Shown: positions 1-9,030 of the stretch, in pieces
Layout of the letters: every line of letters starts with the position of its first letter
Position numbering within the stretch: the stretch's first letter is position 1
From: an uncultured Schlesneria sp.
Lineage (GTDB): Bacteria; Planctomycetota; Planctomycetia; Planctomycetales; Planctomycetaceae
Length of the DNA stretch: 64,000 nt
Assembly (NCBI GenBank): GCA_903834925.1
Contig: CAILLA010000276.1
Coordinates: 1 to 64,000, forward strand
Reading direction: 5' to 3'
The notes under the pieces: model-generated
Databases searched by the model: none
What the model saw: the letters and a program-made list of their open reading frames with translations, nothing else
What the model was told of the DNA's origin: nothing
Program-made: the position numbers and the translations under genes

Positions 1-78
1 TCCAAAGATCGTTGCCGCGCTGGGTTTGTTTGTTTTCTTGCGGGGGTGCCACGCCGTTAGACAAGAAAACGCGGAATC

Positions 79-165
79 GATAAGGGGACAGGTCGATATA
101 GGATTCGATAAGCGTCAATATGAACCTGTCCCCTTATCTGCAATATGAACCTGTCCCCTTATCTG
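79..165. repeat. GGGGACAGGT-type inverted and tandem repeat
   Basis: A 25-bp unit (116-140) is repeated exactly and immediately (141-165); both contain ACCTGTCCCCTTATC. The reverse complement of that 15-mer lies at 79-93, so the segment can form alternative hairpins. From memory, GGGGACAGG-type palindromes often accompany REP-associated tyrosine transposases; none is visible in this window, so that link is inference. Confidence 0.75.
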
Positions 166-188
166 CCCCTTAGCTAAACTCTTACTTA

Positions 189-254
189 CCTTGTACGAAA
201 CTTGCATTCGCTACAATCCTCCGGCTTACGCTGGCGCACCGTGTCCCCGAGGTT
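189..254. repeat. Direct repeat, left copy
   Basis: This segment starts CCTTGTACGAAACTTGCATT and is closely matched by 2149-2224, allowing substitutions and one insertion. The two copies are in the same orientation and bracket the gene at 540-1817. Reverse-strand translations of both give a similar short peptide, but there is no start or domain to support a gene. Confidence 0.65.
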
Positions 255-539
255 CAGGTTGGAGGGTCGTGGATGCACGCGACTCTGCGAAGGTCGTAGA
301 CCAGGTTCGACGCTTATATGGTTCACCACAAAACCGTCTACGCCACATAACGACTCCCGGCCGGGCAAACCGAATGTTTGACGCTGACGAAACACAGTGT
401 TGTGAAAGCCTTCCGGCCCAAAGCCTGCCTCTCAGGCGAATGTTTGTAATGCAACAAGTTCGGAGAGTTCCCCTCAATCAAATCTACCGGTAAACTGTAA
501 TCCACTCAAATGCTTTCTCAATTACGGTGAACCGATCTA

Positions 540-1817
540 ATGACGCGTAGGCCGAATAGTCAGAACAAACGACGTTATAAAAAAGAAACCGACGCCAGAC
601 GAGCTGAACTCCAAGTATCGCGTAAACGCCAAATCCTCGAGCAACTCGGGATCTGGGCTCTCGTAAAAGGGACTCCGCTTGCGTCAGCAATGTTGGAAAG
701 CAAGGGTCCTCCTGTGAAAATCGAATTTGGTAACGGTGTGACGGACGACAACGAAACACGCAGACTCCACCAAGAATTGGTACACGCCGCAGAATCTGCG
801 ACGTTTGACTGTCAATTGCTCGGTAATGAATTCACATCTGCAGATTATTTTGTACATGTTGCGCCGATGATGGATTGTCTCCATCGTCGGGTATACGAAG
901 ATCGCAAATCTCAAAGAGTTCAACTCGAAGCAAGAGACCGTACGCAACTCGTCGAAACCCAGACGTTTTCTCGAGCCTTTCGCTCGATATGTGATCGAAT
1001 TCAGAGTTCACTCATTCAATGCTGTAACTTGCGCACGACTCTATTTTATCTGAACGCACAGCCTTGTCGTACCTCGATAGGGCAACTCAAGATCGCTCTC
1101 ATAATTCATTCATTCCCGCAAACACCAATAGAGGTAATTTTAGAAGGAAAGCCACGGCCAACAGTCGCATGCGGAATGCCAAACGCTCGCGCCGGGAAAC
1201 CTTGGATTTCACTAGGCCCCGCAGGCATTCATTGGGCTGAGTGGCATGCGTCGAAACTTGGGATCGCCGATTCGAACCGAGTGTATCGAATATTGATTCA
1301 AAGCCATGTCTTCGATCAACTCGAAGAGCGACTAAGTATCTCACCTTTCCTGATTTCTCAGTGGGAAAGGCATGATTGGTTATGGCAATCACTCCAGGAC
1401 GTCAACAATCAATCTGATCCAGATGTCATCGTCTCGAATCAAAATGGCGTGGTATCATTTCTGGTTAAGTACATATTTTACGGGTACAAGGTAGGGTATC
1501 TATCGGGTGAGATTGCTGGTGACAATATCGTTGTAAGGACGTTTTTGTTCCTGACTATGGATGGTACGCCCGAAGGAAATCAGTTGTGGAAACGGCTGAG
1601 GCTTACGAAACAAGACAAGAAATACGCCGAACTCGACCAACTTGTCACTTTCGTTTTATCAGATGTGGCCGCCGACCCACAACTGGCTGAAATATTCGAA
1701 GAATGCGGATGTGGCCAATTGCTACGAATGGTTGAGCAGCCGATCAAGGAGGATGCCGCTTTTCATCGAGCGGATGAAATTCGAAAGTTTCTCAACTTAT
1801 CACCACGCGTTAATTAA
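540..1817 (+). CDS. Hypothetical protein, 425 aa, unrecognised
   Basis: I do not recognise this protein. It begins with a strongly basic segment (residues 3-30, many Arg/Lys) and then appears soluble and globular, with no signal peptide or clear membrane segment. Cysteines are scattered; a CGCG cluster lies near the C terminus (about residue 398). The ATG at 540 is the first in frame, with only a weak purine-rich stretch upstream. It sits alone, bracketed by two copies of a ~65-bp direct repeat and convergent with the nuclease-NACHT gene. That suggests acquisition as an accessory gene, possibly defence-linked by location only. Function cannot be assigned. Confidence 0.6.
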   Translation: MTRRPNSQNKRRYKKETDARRAELQVSRKRQILEQLGIWALVKGTPLASAMLESKGPPVKIEFGNGVTDDNETRRLHQELVHAAESATFDCQLLGNEFTSADYFVHVAPMMDCLHRRVYEDRKSQRVQLEARDRTQLVETQTFSRAFRSICDRIQSSLIQCCNLRTTLFYLNAQPCRTSIGQLKIALIIHSFPQTPIEVILEGKPRPTVACGMPNARAGKPWISLGPAGIHWAEWHASKLGIADSNRVYRILIQSHVFDQLEERLSISPFLISQWERHDWLWQSLQDVNNQSDPDVIVSNQNGVVSFLVKYIFYGYKVGYLSGEIAGDNIVVRTFLFLTMDGTPEGNQLWKRLRLTKQDKKYAELDQLVTFVLSDVAADPQLAEIFEECGCGQLLRMVEQPIKEDAAFHRADEIRKFLNLSPRVN

Positions 1818-2221
1818 GATTCATGCGACGGTTTTTGTTTAAAAATTTTCCCAACGCAACAATTGGCAGCGTGTATACGTTCGGCTGTGTCAGGATTTCG
1901 TAAATGATAGGGAAACGGATGCGCCCCAGCGTGCGTCTTGCCACGCGAAGAAAGCCGTTCCCCCGGCGTTTAACAATCAACATAGCTGTTGCCTTCCGCT
2001 TGACAAAACAAAGTCGGCCGTCGCAAATCCCTGATTTGGGAGCTCAATAGACAGCCTCGACTTCGCGCCGTAAAGACTTCGATAAGTGTGTTGCCCAACC
2101 TAACGCATCACGCGGGGCATGGCGATTGGCGAAATCATTCCTCGTATTCCTTGTACGAAACCTGCATTCGCGACAATGCTCCGGCTTGTGCTGGCGCATA
2201 GCGTGCCGGACGTTTCCGAGG
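1818..2221. other. Intergenic stretch with second direct repeat
   Basis: No gene is visible between the two convergent genes. The only structure I see is the right copy of the ~65-bp direct repeat near its right end. Confidence 0.5.
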
Positions 2222-2224
2222 TTA
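2149..2224. repeat. Direct repeat, right copy
   Basis: Counterpart of 189-254, sharing the CCTTGTACGAAAC start, TGCATTCGC, ACAAT and CTCCGGCTT blocks. It overlaps the stop codon (TAA) of the reverse-strand NACHT gene, so the gene end and the repeat are juxtaposed. Confidence 0.6.
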
Positions 2225-3610
2225 ATTAAACCATTTGTCGCGAATCGCGATCTCACCAACGGCAAGCACGTTGTTGATCGCATCCTGTCTCATTACACTT
2301 TCTGCCATCGCGACAATTGTGGACGGATATTCGTCTGGTGCCCTTACGATCGTTTTCGCCACTGACTCTGGGAGCGAATCTAAAAAGAAGCCCTCCCGAA
2401 ACGCCGGGCCCCAGTAACGGTCGGCGATCGCGCCTTGAGAGTAACACCGACGAATTAGCGGCAACAGCGAATGCCAACTGTCGGGATCTTGTCGTGCCAT
2501 ATGAAGCGCCTCCATTTGACAGTGCTCGAGCACGATGACGTCGTCACCTGAATAGTTGCGAAAACACCTCTCAAACAGCTCTTTCCTTACGTCATCCTTG
2601 ACCTGCCAATACATACAAACGGCCGCCCTTTCGGACTTGACTGAAGGCAATTGGTCCTGACGCAATGATAAACGGGGTTTAACCGAAACTTCTGTCGCAA
2701 GTTTTCGAACGGCATTTCCAAGTTGACTCCAGGCGTTTGAATCAAGCTCATTAAGGCTTTCTTCGAATTGGTCCCAAAGTGCCGCAAACGTACCTGCGCC
2801 GGCCCAACACGTAAGTACTAGTAACGCAGTTCGTCGTTGATACTCATCTGGCGCGGCATTGAGTTGTTCGCGCCACCAGTTTGGTAACCCTGCGCGCAGC
2901 CTGGCGAAACGAATTCGCTCGCAGAGTGGAATACCATGGTCGTGAAAGTCAGCCGCATGGCTGAATTGCTCTTCTCGGTTTCTAATACCGGCGGCCGCCG
3001 TTCCCAAAACAGCAAACGTCCACCTTTCCCCAAATAGGCGACGACCTTTTTCAACGATGGAGTTCCAGGGCGATAAATGCGTATTCCACTCTGTTGCAAG
3101 CTTATCGCATTCAGATTGCGACGTCGAAATAAACGCGCGAACTGTTCGCATCAACTTCATCGCTGGAATTGGGGCATCAATCGCCGGTTCGTCGTTCCAA
3201 TCCGATTCGACAAACCGGTTTTGTCGCAAGTGGTTGACAGGATATGGTTGCGGGACCTGGAATACGCAGCCGTATCGCGAGAGCGCAACTGCGTCCGAAA
3301 GCGCGGTTAGCAACCGGGGATCGCGTCGTTTTCGAAGGGAACCGACTTTCCCGTCGAGTATCGCTTCCACTGCCAAACTAAAGCGGTTCTCATCCATCTC
3401 AAGAACGCGTTCTTGGCCTCCTCTGATTATTTCTGCGATAGTCGACTCGCTCCATTGCCTACATTCTCCGATTGATTCCATCTCTTGAGCAGAAAGGGCC
3501 GACAGTGCACCCAAATACAATCCATTGGCCAACCATTCGTCGCAACGATTTTTGCGATTAGCCATATACTCGTCCATCGTTTTCAACCACTCAACCTTTA
3601 TCTCGTCCAA
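2222..3610 (-). CDS. C-terminal segment of nuclease-NACHT protein
   Basis: This 462-residue frame is the third part of the 1,251-codon gene that begins at 5977. It lies in the same frame as the upstream segment, and the only break is a TAG at 3652-3650; codons before and after it read on without a shift. The apparent start at 3610 is a TTG with no ribosome binding site, so this is unlikely to be an independent gene. It looks alpha-helical, with no catalytic motif I can name, as expected of the C-terminal sensor part of bacterial NACHT/STAND proteins. The gene ends in TAA at 2224-2222. Probably part of a decayed gene, unless the TAG is read through. Confidence 0.7.
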   Translation of the reverse strand: MDEIKVEWLKTMDEYMANRKNRCDEWLANGLYLGALSALSAQEMESIGECRQWSESTIAEIIRGGQERVLEMDENRFSLAVEAILDGKVGSLRKRRDPRLLTALSDAVALSRYGCVFQVPQPYPVNHLRQNRFVESDWNDEPAIDAPIPAMKLMRTVRAFISTSQSECDKLATEWNTHLSPWNSIVEKGRRLFGERWTFAVLGTAAAGIRNREEQFSHAADFHDHGIPLCERIRFARLRAGLPNWWREQLNAAPDEYQRRTALLVLTCWAGAGTFAALWDQFEESLNELDSNAWSQLGNAVRKLATEVSVKPRLSLRQDQLPSVKSERAAVCMYWQVKDDVRKELFERCFRNYSGDDVIVLEHCQMEALHMARQDPDSWHSLLPLIRRCYSQGAIADRYWGPAFREGFFLDSLPESVAKTIVRAPDEYPSTIVAMAESVMRQDAINNVLAVGEIAIRDKWFN

Positions 3611-3649
3611 TGACGAGTGTTCACGGATAACCTCACAGACTTCGCGACG

Positions 3650-4537
3650 CTAGTCGTGCGCTCTCGATACGCGTAAAAACTCAAAACATTTCTTAACGAT
3701 CTCATCACGGCCATTCCCCTGTGGCAATGCAATAAGTTTTTCCCGACCGCGATGGGACCGTCCAGCGACAATTTTCCGAAGGCTCAACGGGCTAATAATA
3801 ATTGCCACTACTTGACGCATCGATTTGGGGTGTTGTGCAAATACCCAGTCGCTGAGCAAAGTTGCTGCCAACTCTTGTGCGTAACTCGTATCTTCAAACC
3901 CTGGTGCTTTAGAAATCTCTTCGAGCCTTTCTACAAGCGATGGTAACTGCCCTTTGTCATAGCACCCCGCGAAGAATCTGGTGACGTTCAACCAAAAAAA
4001 GTCTCGTGAAATCGCGTCAAACCGATCCGGCAGGGTTCCACGGCACTCGCCTCCGGCTGGAGAATACGGTGTCGTGCTGTAAAGGAATCTGGCCGCGAAG
4101 TATTCACGCAACGGCTGAACCTCAAACTCGAATGTTCCTTCAACTCGCGATACCAAGGCGACAACGCGCTCGACCATCCCCGTAAAAAGCTGATTTGCAA
4201 GATTAGAATCATGCTCCTCATGCGCCAGATACTCGTCAACTAATTGTCTCAGGCGATCTGAACTTACGCTTCCCCGATTGTTCTTCGTTTCAGCTTCAGA
4301 ATGTAAAACCCAAGCAAGGTACCTATGTAAATTAATTAGGAGGTCACGGTTGTCACGTACAATTTCGGATTTTTCTGCCTCTCGGTTAAAGAAAAGCTCG
4401 ACGTAATTGTCATACAATGATGTGCGTTTATCGGGCAACGACACCCCCCGTGTATGGATCAGACTAAGCAGAATTGCGAGCTGCATCGGATTGCGCGCCA
4501 GTTCCCGCAAGTGAGGTTGGTCAAGTTTAGATTTCAA
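3650..4537 (-). CDS. Middle segment of nuclease-NACHT protein
   Basis: This 295-residue segment continues the NACHT protein in the same frame after an in-frame TAG at 4573-4571. The codons between that TAG and the apparent TTG start at 4537 read GEREATEVKKVL, which flows into LDQPHLRELARNPMQLAILL, the helical/winged-helix part that normally follows a NACHT ATPase core. FEFEVQPLREYFAARFL (around 4150-4080) is the conserved LREYFAA region typical of NACHT proteins. It ends at a second TAG (3652-3650). There is no ribosome binding site before 4537, so translation as a separate protein is doubtful. Confidence 0.75.
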   Translation of the reverse strand: MKSKLDQPHLRELARNPMQLAILLSLIHTRGVSLPDKRTSLYDNYVELFFNREAEKSEIVRDNRDLLINLHRYLAWVLHSEAETKNNRGSVSSDRLRQLVDEYLAHEEHDSNLANQLFTGMVERVVALVSRVEGTFEFEVQPLREYFAARFLYSTTPYSPAGGECRGTLPDRFDAISRDFFWLNVTRFFAGCYDKGQLPSLVERLEEISKAPGFEDTSYAQELAATLLSDWVFAQHPKSMRQVVAIIISPLSLRKIVAGRSHRGREKLIALPQGNGRDEIVKKCFEFLRVSRAHD

Positions 4538-4570
4538 GACCTTCTTAACTTCAGTCGCCTCCCGCTCGCC

Positions 4571-5977
4571 CTAATTCCTCGCAGTGGTCCATTTCTCGGC
4601 ATATCTCTCGATTGAAGTCCGTGTGAGCGATCCCAATTCCAAATAAATAAATTTGTCGTCGGGCATGCCTGGCGAATTTGCAAAGGCTGCCGGTCTACTG
4701 GTCACAACTGTCTGAAGTGATTGACACACCTCGTCCAATCGACTTGTTGCGCTTGCAATTTGGTTGACGACATCGCGGCGAAGTTTCATCTCTGCGACTT
4801 CGTCGAGTCCATCAAAGACAAGCAGAACGGCGCTGCGCTCAATAACGCAATGAAGGTCCGCCACGGAGAAAGTAGACCCACCAGAGAAGTTGGTAATCTG
4901 TGCAGCGAGAAATCCTTCGAGACTTTTCTGTGTTGTGCTCGGTAGCTCAGCGGCCTCGTCGGATGAAAACGGATTCTTGTTGCTCAGCCACGCCGCGAGA
5001 TCTCGACAATCAATTCTAAATGGCAGTCGACTCCCGGTTACGTGATGGGAGGGAGGGATTCTTGAATCTTCAAGCGAACGGTCGAGGATACGTCGTCGGT
5101 GGATCTGGCAAAGATACTGTGTTATCGTCGACTTGCCCTGCCCAGGAGCGCCTTCAAGGACGACGCGCGTAAGAACCTTCTGAGCATTCGGGTTTAGCAA
5201 CAGCGATGCAGCCCCGACATTTGCAGTATCATTGTCATTGTCAAGGTCCTTTGGAAACGACGACGTCTGCATAATGTAACGGAGCGCATTCAGCTGTCGT
5301 GCGTTCCACCTTCGAGACGATGGGCGGTCGAAATAGATTGGAACATCGATGAAAAGGTCAAGTAGTTGATTCTGCAACTCAACTTGTTTGAATTTCACTT
5401 CTGTTTCACGATCATATTGATCCTTAAGGAAGGCGCGAATTGTTAGAGTGCGACGTTTGGGCGCTTCGCCAACGCCACTCTCAATCATGAGCCGTAAAAA
5501 GTCGGTCCCTGAAATAACCTCAGGGTATGCCCACTTCAAATTCCACGCGTCATCTAGTCGGCGGCTGAGGTCGTCTCGCCACCAACATTGCGCTGGGATC
5601 GGAAGATGCGATGCCAAGATGTCATGGACCTTATCAATCGCTCCAACCTCAGGGTGTGCGGTGCCAGGCACGTTAGTCAAAAGATAATATTCGACGGCAC
5701 CTCTTGGGATAAGTGAAGGAAGTTTTGGTGCTTCGCCCTCGATTACCGAGGTGAGCCATTTATGCGGATCTTTTTCGGCAAATGGTTTACGCACGTACTT
5801 CACTTGAAAAACCAAGAATTTATCAGCAGACCCTTGGTGAAAGTACGCGATCGCATCGCGTCCCCCGTCTGGTTGTGCAACTGGAAAGCATTGGAGCTTT
5901 GGAAACGTTTTTGCAAGAAGAGATTGGCAGAAGTCCTGAAAGCGCTCTGGCCCAAGGTTTTCAAACTGATAGTCCAC
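4571..5977 (-). CDS. PD-(D/E)xK nuclease-NACHT NTPase, N-terminal part
   Basis: The N terminus has the Mrr-like PD-(D/E)xK signature: DGGRDAI at residues 37-43 and QVK at 58-60, typical of DNA-cleaving effectors. A NACHT ATPase follows, with Walker A GAPGQGKST (276-284), Walker B LLVFDGLDE (385-393) and a sensor region VVTSRPAAF. In this architecture the NTPase part is thought to oligomerise on sensing phage and switch on the nuclease (Avs/bNACHT-type antiphage proteins). The start is GTG at 5977, with AGGGAAAA just upstream. The frame stops at TAG 4573-4571, but homologous-looking sequence continues in frame for a further 783 codons. Either the gene is a nonsense pseudogene or the TAG is suppressed. 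Domain assignment is confident; activity is not. Confidence 0.85.
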   Translation of the reverse strand: MDYQFENLGPERFQDFCQSLLAKTFPKLQCFPVAQPDGGRDAIAYFHQGSADKFLVFQVKYVRKPFAEKDPHKWLTSVIEGEAPKLPSLIPRGAVEYYLLTNVPGTAHPEVGAIDKVHDILASHLPIPAQCWWRDDLSRRLDDAWNLKWAYPEVISGTDFLRLMIESGVGEAPKRRTLTIRAFLKDQYDRETEVKFKQVELQNQLLDLFIDVPIYFDRPSSRRWNARQLNALRYIMQTSSFPKDLDNDNDTANVGAASLLLNPNAQKVLTRVVLEGAPGQGKSTITQYLCQIHRRRILDRSLEDSRIPPSHHVTGSRLPFRIDCRDLAAWLSNKNPFSSDEAAELPSTTQKSLEGFLAAQITNFSGGSTFSVADLHCVIERSAVLLVFDGLDEVAEMKLRRDVVNQIASATSRLDEVCQSLQTVVTSRPAAFANSPGMPDDKFIYLELGSLTRTSIERYAEKWTTARN

Positions 5978-6065
5978 AAAGTTTTCCCTGTTTAGATGGG
6001 TGGTGATTCCGCGAGTGTGTTCAAACGTTTAATCTTCGGAACTCGGAGGCACTGCCCTTTTCAAG

Positions 6066-6290
6066 TGTGGGACAAAGGGTTCGGGCCAAGAGTTTACGGA
6101 AGACTTTTTTAATGCCAATATAGAACAAGCATTATACGTTTGGCTACGTCGTCGTTTCACCAGAGCGCTGGAAACATTGTGTGTTCCCGGCCACCAGCCA
6201 AGCTGAGCCTCTTCGTCAGCGATGCGTTGTTAAATTCTATGGAAAAACTCTATCCCGACGGTACAAACTTCCGTTCGCTGGTGCGCATCG

Positions 6291-6297
<7 letters not shown>
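6066..6297 (-). repeat. ~230-bp repeat, copy A
   Basis: Copy A of a four-copy family (others near 7722, 9031, 11203), all in one orientation. Read on the minus strand it begins at the stop codon of the HExxH gene with GCCTAAC, which fits the RYYYAAC core of integron attC sites. It then has a CGATGCG/CGCATCG inverted pair, a GCTCAGCTTGGC block and a TTTCCAGCGCTCTGG block. No clean GTTRRRY partner core was found, so attC identity is unproven. Confidence 0.75.
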
Positions 6298-6794
<497 letters not shown>

Positions 6795-6906
6795 TGTGTG
6801 AGTGCTCCTGTCGTTTAAGGGGCAGCCGGTGGTACTCCACTCGGCTGGATTGACTTTGCTCGGCTCAGGAAAGTTGAGAAGAGCGTCGTGGAGATTGTCC
6901 CCGAGG

Positions 6907-7364
6907 TCACGACGGTAACCGGCCGGCCAAAACGTCGGCAGGTGAGAAGACCTGGACGGTATTGAATCGGGTGAAGTCCGGCGTGTTGAACGTGAGCACA
7001 TTTGAAATCTCGTGTCGCTGCATTGCGGCGACCAGTCGCGCATCGTGAGCGCTTTTGCCCTTCACGGATTGGACCACGACGAGCGATTGCCAGTTACCGA
7101 AGATGCCGCGCTCGTCTTTTAACAACACAAAGTCTTGCAGCAGCACGTCGATCGATTTCTGAACCGATGGTACGTCCATCCCCAACCCATTGACCTCGAT
7201 TGCCGAGTGGCAGCGACCCAGTATTCATAGATCACTTGCGGAACAAGACAAAGCTCGATCTCCGCTCGCACGAGTGTCAGAAGGGACTCTTGCGCAATTT
7301 GATGCTGTGGACTTGCCGGTTGTGCTCGCCTGAGCAGGATATTGGTGTCAATCAAAATGTTCAT
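6907..7364 (-). pseudogene. PIN-domain (VapC-type) toxin, frameshifted
   Basis: The N-terminal frame from ATG 7364 gives MNILIDTNILLRRAQP with the PIN-domain first acidic residue (LIDTN), and EYW further on. The second frame (to 6907) gives NGLGMDVPS, HDARLVAAM and FNTPDF, the remaining acidic positions of a PIN ribonuclease. The two frames join around 7201-7206. Restoring one C in the CGGCAATCG stretch would give the usual ATRPIEVNGLGM reading, so a single-base deletion most likely broke the gene. The start overlaps the antitoxin stop (ATGA). VapC proteins cleave tRNA or rRNA; this copy should be inactive unless the shift is an assembly error. Confidence 0.8.
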
Positions 7365-7618
7365 TCTCCGCGTCCGCCGTAGATCGAATCACGACTGTCA
7401 TCGATCGCGTGATCAAGTACGGGGTGGAGCTTAATCCAAACCTCAGACCGTTTGGAAAACGCTTCTGGCGAGACTTTTGTCGGCTGTAAAGGTTTAACGC
7501 CATTCAACTGTTCGATAACCATTTCCGTTACCAGAGCGGCGACGTCCTTCCCGACCGCTGCAGCTCTGATGCGCAACGCTGTCTCGATCTCTTCTGAAAA
7601 AGCGAAACTTACCGTCAT
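7361..7618 (-). CDS. VapB-like antitoxin, 85 aa
   Basis: This small protein sits directly before the PIN toxin with a 4-nt ATGA overlap, the standard antitoxin-toxin arrangement. I start it at ATG 7618 (MTVSFAFSEE), because GGAGAACAATA just upstream is a good ribosome binding site; the longer frame to 7675 lacks one. The sequence SEEIETALRIRAAAVGKDVAALVTEMVIEQL looks like a ribbon-helix-helix DNA-binding region, and the Pro-rich tail would bind the toxin. It probably represses its own promoter. It appears intact although its toxin is frameshifted. Confidence 0.75.
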   Translation of the reverse strand: MTVSFAFSEEIETALRIRAAAVGKDVAALVTEMVIEQLNGVKPLQPTKVSPEAFSKRSEVWIKLHPVLDHAIDDSRDSIYGGRGE

Positions 7619-7721
7619 TATTGTTCTCCAGCTTCCGTTTGCTATGAGTCTAGCATCGGACTCGGCTTGAGTCACCCGGAGATTTTTCCCGACACGTCAG
7701 AATGCGGTCCTTTCCAAGAAC

Positions 7722-7950
7722 GGGACCGAGCGTTCAGGCCGAGCGGTTACGGAGGAATTTTTTACCGCCAACACACGGCGACAGTCCTACGCGTGACCCC
7801 GTTAGTATTTTGTCAGAGCGATGGAAACGGAATACGGCACCAGGTACCGGCCAAGCTGACTCTTGTTGTCAGCGATACGCGTGTAAAATCTCATGAAAAA
7901 GCTCTAATCCGATTGAATACGGTGCCGTTCGTTGCAGCGGATAGTTAGAC
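7722..7950 (-). repeat. ~230-bp repeat, copy B
   Basis: Copy B of the family, starting on the minus strand at the stop codon of HExxH copy B with GTCTAAC (fits RYYYAAC). It shares CGAACGG, GCTTTTTCAT, CGTATCGCTGAC, AGCTTGGCC and TTTCCATCGCTCTGAC with copies A and C. CGGCACC and GGTGCCG inside it can pair, while copies A and C carry different bases there. Confidence 0.75.
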
Positions 7951-8382
7951 GCACTTCTCACGCTCAATCTCCTTGGCCTCCGTCTCCATCTGTGCAGTCG
8001 GATAGCCGATGGTGATGCACTCGTGCAAATACGGCCTCAAGAATTCTTCGATGCTGCCGAGCCGCTCATACTGCGTCGTGTGTGCAAGCTCGTGAACGAT
8101 CAAACGCCGCTGGTCCCGGTGGTCGTCGCGAATGAAAATGCCGTAACGCAGTGTGAGGCCGATGGTACACGGTGAAATCAGACTGGTCGCTTCGCCTGTG
8201 GTTGCCAATGCCGGGTGGCTCGGTGTCGGAATCTCCTGCACTTTGAGCAAACGGACTCGATCGGGCTGATTGATACCGACTCGTCTGGCGTCGGCAATCT
8301 GAGCCTCGGTAAACGCGACACCAGACTGCAAAATGGTCTGTTCCTGCTCTGCGGCCCACGTACTAGCCATCGGTAGCAGCAT
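7945..8382 (-). CDS. HExxH zincin-like protein, copy B
   Basis: This is the best-preserved copy. HELAH (H97, E98, H101 from the ATG at 8382) is a zinc-metalloprotease-type motif, followed by TTQYERLGSIEEFLRPYLHECITIGYP, which resembles small eCIS-core/DUF4157-like zincins. Enzyme activity and substrate are unknown. The codon matching the start of copy A (ATG 6794) is AAG here, so the first ten residues (MSFLTPQQFE in copy A) lack a start; translation must begin at ATG 8382, which has no good ribosome binding site. Expression is therefore uncertain. The stop codon overlaps the start of repeat B. Confidence 0.65.
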   Translation of the reverse strand: MLLPMASTWAAEQEQTILQSGVAFTEAQIADARRVGINQPDRVRLLKVQEIPTPSHPALATTGEATSLISPCTIGLTLRYGIFIRDDHRDQRRLIVHELAHTTQYERLGSIEEFLRPYLHECITIGYPTAQMETEAKEIEREKCV

Positions 8383-8528
8383 TTCAAATTGTTGTGGTTT
8401 GATGAAGCTCTTGGTGCAAGTGCGCCTGTCGTTTAAAAATCAGTCGGTGTCCTCTTGACTGGACCGCCTTGCTCGGCCCAGGAAAATTGTTGACAACCTC
8501 GGGGTAGTATCCTCCAAGTAAAAATTCA

Positions 8529-8704
8529 CTAGAAGTCACCTGATTTTTGCAATTCCGCACGCATTTCGACTCGTTCAACAGTATTCATCTTTAGCAATCG
8601 AATCGTGGCTTCGCCTACCGACGTACGCCCAATGATGATTGTGCCCCGATATTCGAAATGTGAATCCCACTCGTCTTGACGTGGGTGAAATAGCCGAAAC
8701 TCAA
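8529..8704 (-). pseudogene. C-terminal remnant of an HNH endonuclease
   Basis: Directly after the stop of the small protein at 8705, the sequence reads FRLFHPRQDEWDSHFEYRG and TSVGEATIRLLKMN. These match the C-terminal third of the intact HNH protein at 10756-11145 (LFHPRRDPWDDHF, TSVGRTTVRVLDLN). The start, both CxxC pairs and the HNH core (about 75 residues) are missing, so a deletion removed the catalytic part. It cannot be a nuclease. Confidence 0.8.
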
Positions 8705-8950
8705 TTACGCTTGAAGCAGGCGTCGAGCTCTCGCCTGCATGACGGTAATGAAATGAAAGGCCGCCAGACATCGGTCGTACTCGGACTTCTCGTCTTCCGT
8801 CAGTGTCCCTTGATTCGCCTTATCAGCCAATCCGTCAACGTAATGCTGGGACGCATCGTCAGGCTTCATGGCCACGATTTTCCGCGCCGCTTCAATGGTG
8901 AGACATTCAGCAAACGGCTCGATAAGCCGACCAAGTACGTTGGTTTCCAT
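8705..8950 (-). CDS. Small protein paired with HNH nuclease, copy 2
   Basis: An 81-residue acidic helical protein paralogous to the one at 10483-10752; the shared core is LADKANQGTLTEDEKSEYD versus LAAKANEGELTGEERDEYE. Its partner nuclease downstream is reduced to a remnant. Role unknown; constant pairing with an HNH protein suggests a partner or regulator (inference). It starts at ATG 8950. Confidence 0.65.
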   Translation of the reverse strand: METNVLGRLIEPFAECLTIEAARKIVAMKPDDASQHYVDGLADKANQGTLTEDEKSEYDRCLAAFHFITVMQARARRLLQA

Positions 8951-9030
8951 GAGTGAATTATATCAATCGGTCATTGGCCCGGCGATGTGAATTTTGCAGT
9001 TTTTGCGTCAATGAAATAAGGCTCGTGCCA

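Larger units (their letters stand above)
1..539. other. Gene-free left edge with repeats
   Basis: No open frame here looks like a protein: the short frames have no recognisable domain and no good ribosome binding site. The stretch holds a tandem/inverted repeat around 79-165 and one copy of a ~65-bp repeat (189-254) that recurs beyond the next gene. It probably consists of remnants of mobile or repeated DNA. Confidence 0.6.

Noticed and set aside
116..165. CRISPR-like repeat
   Set aside because: Only two copies, directly abutting without spacers; no cas genes.
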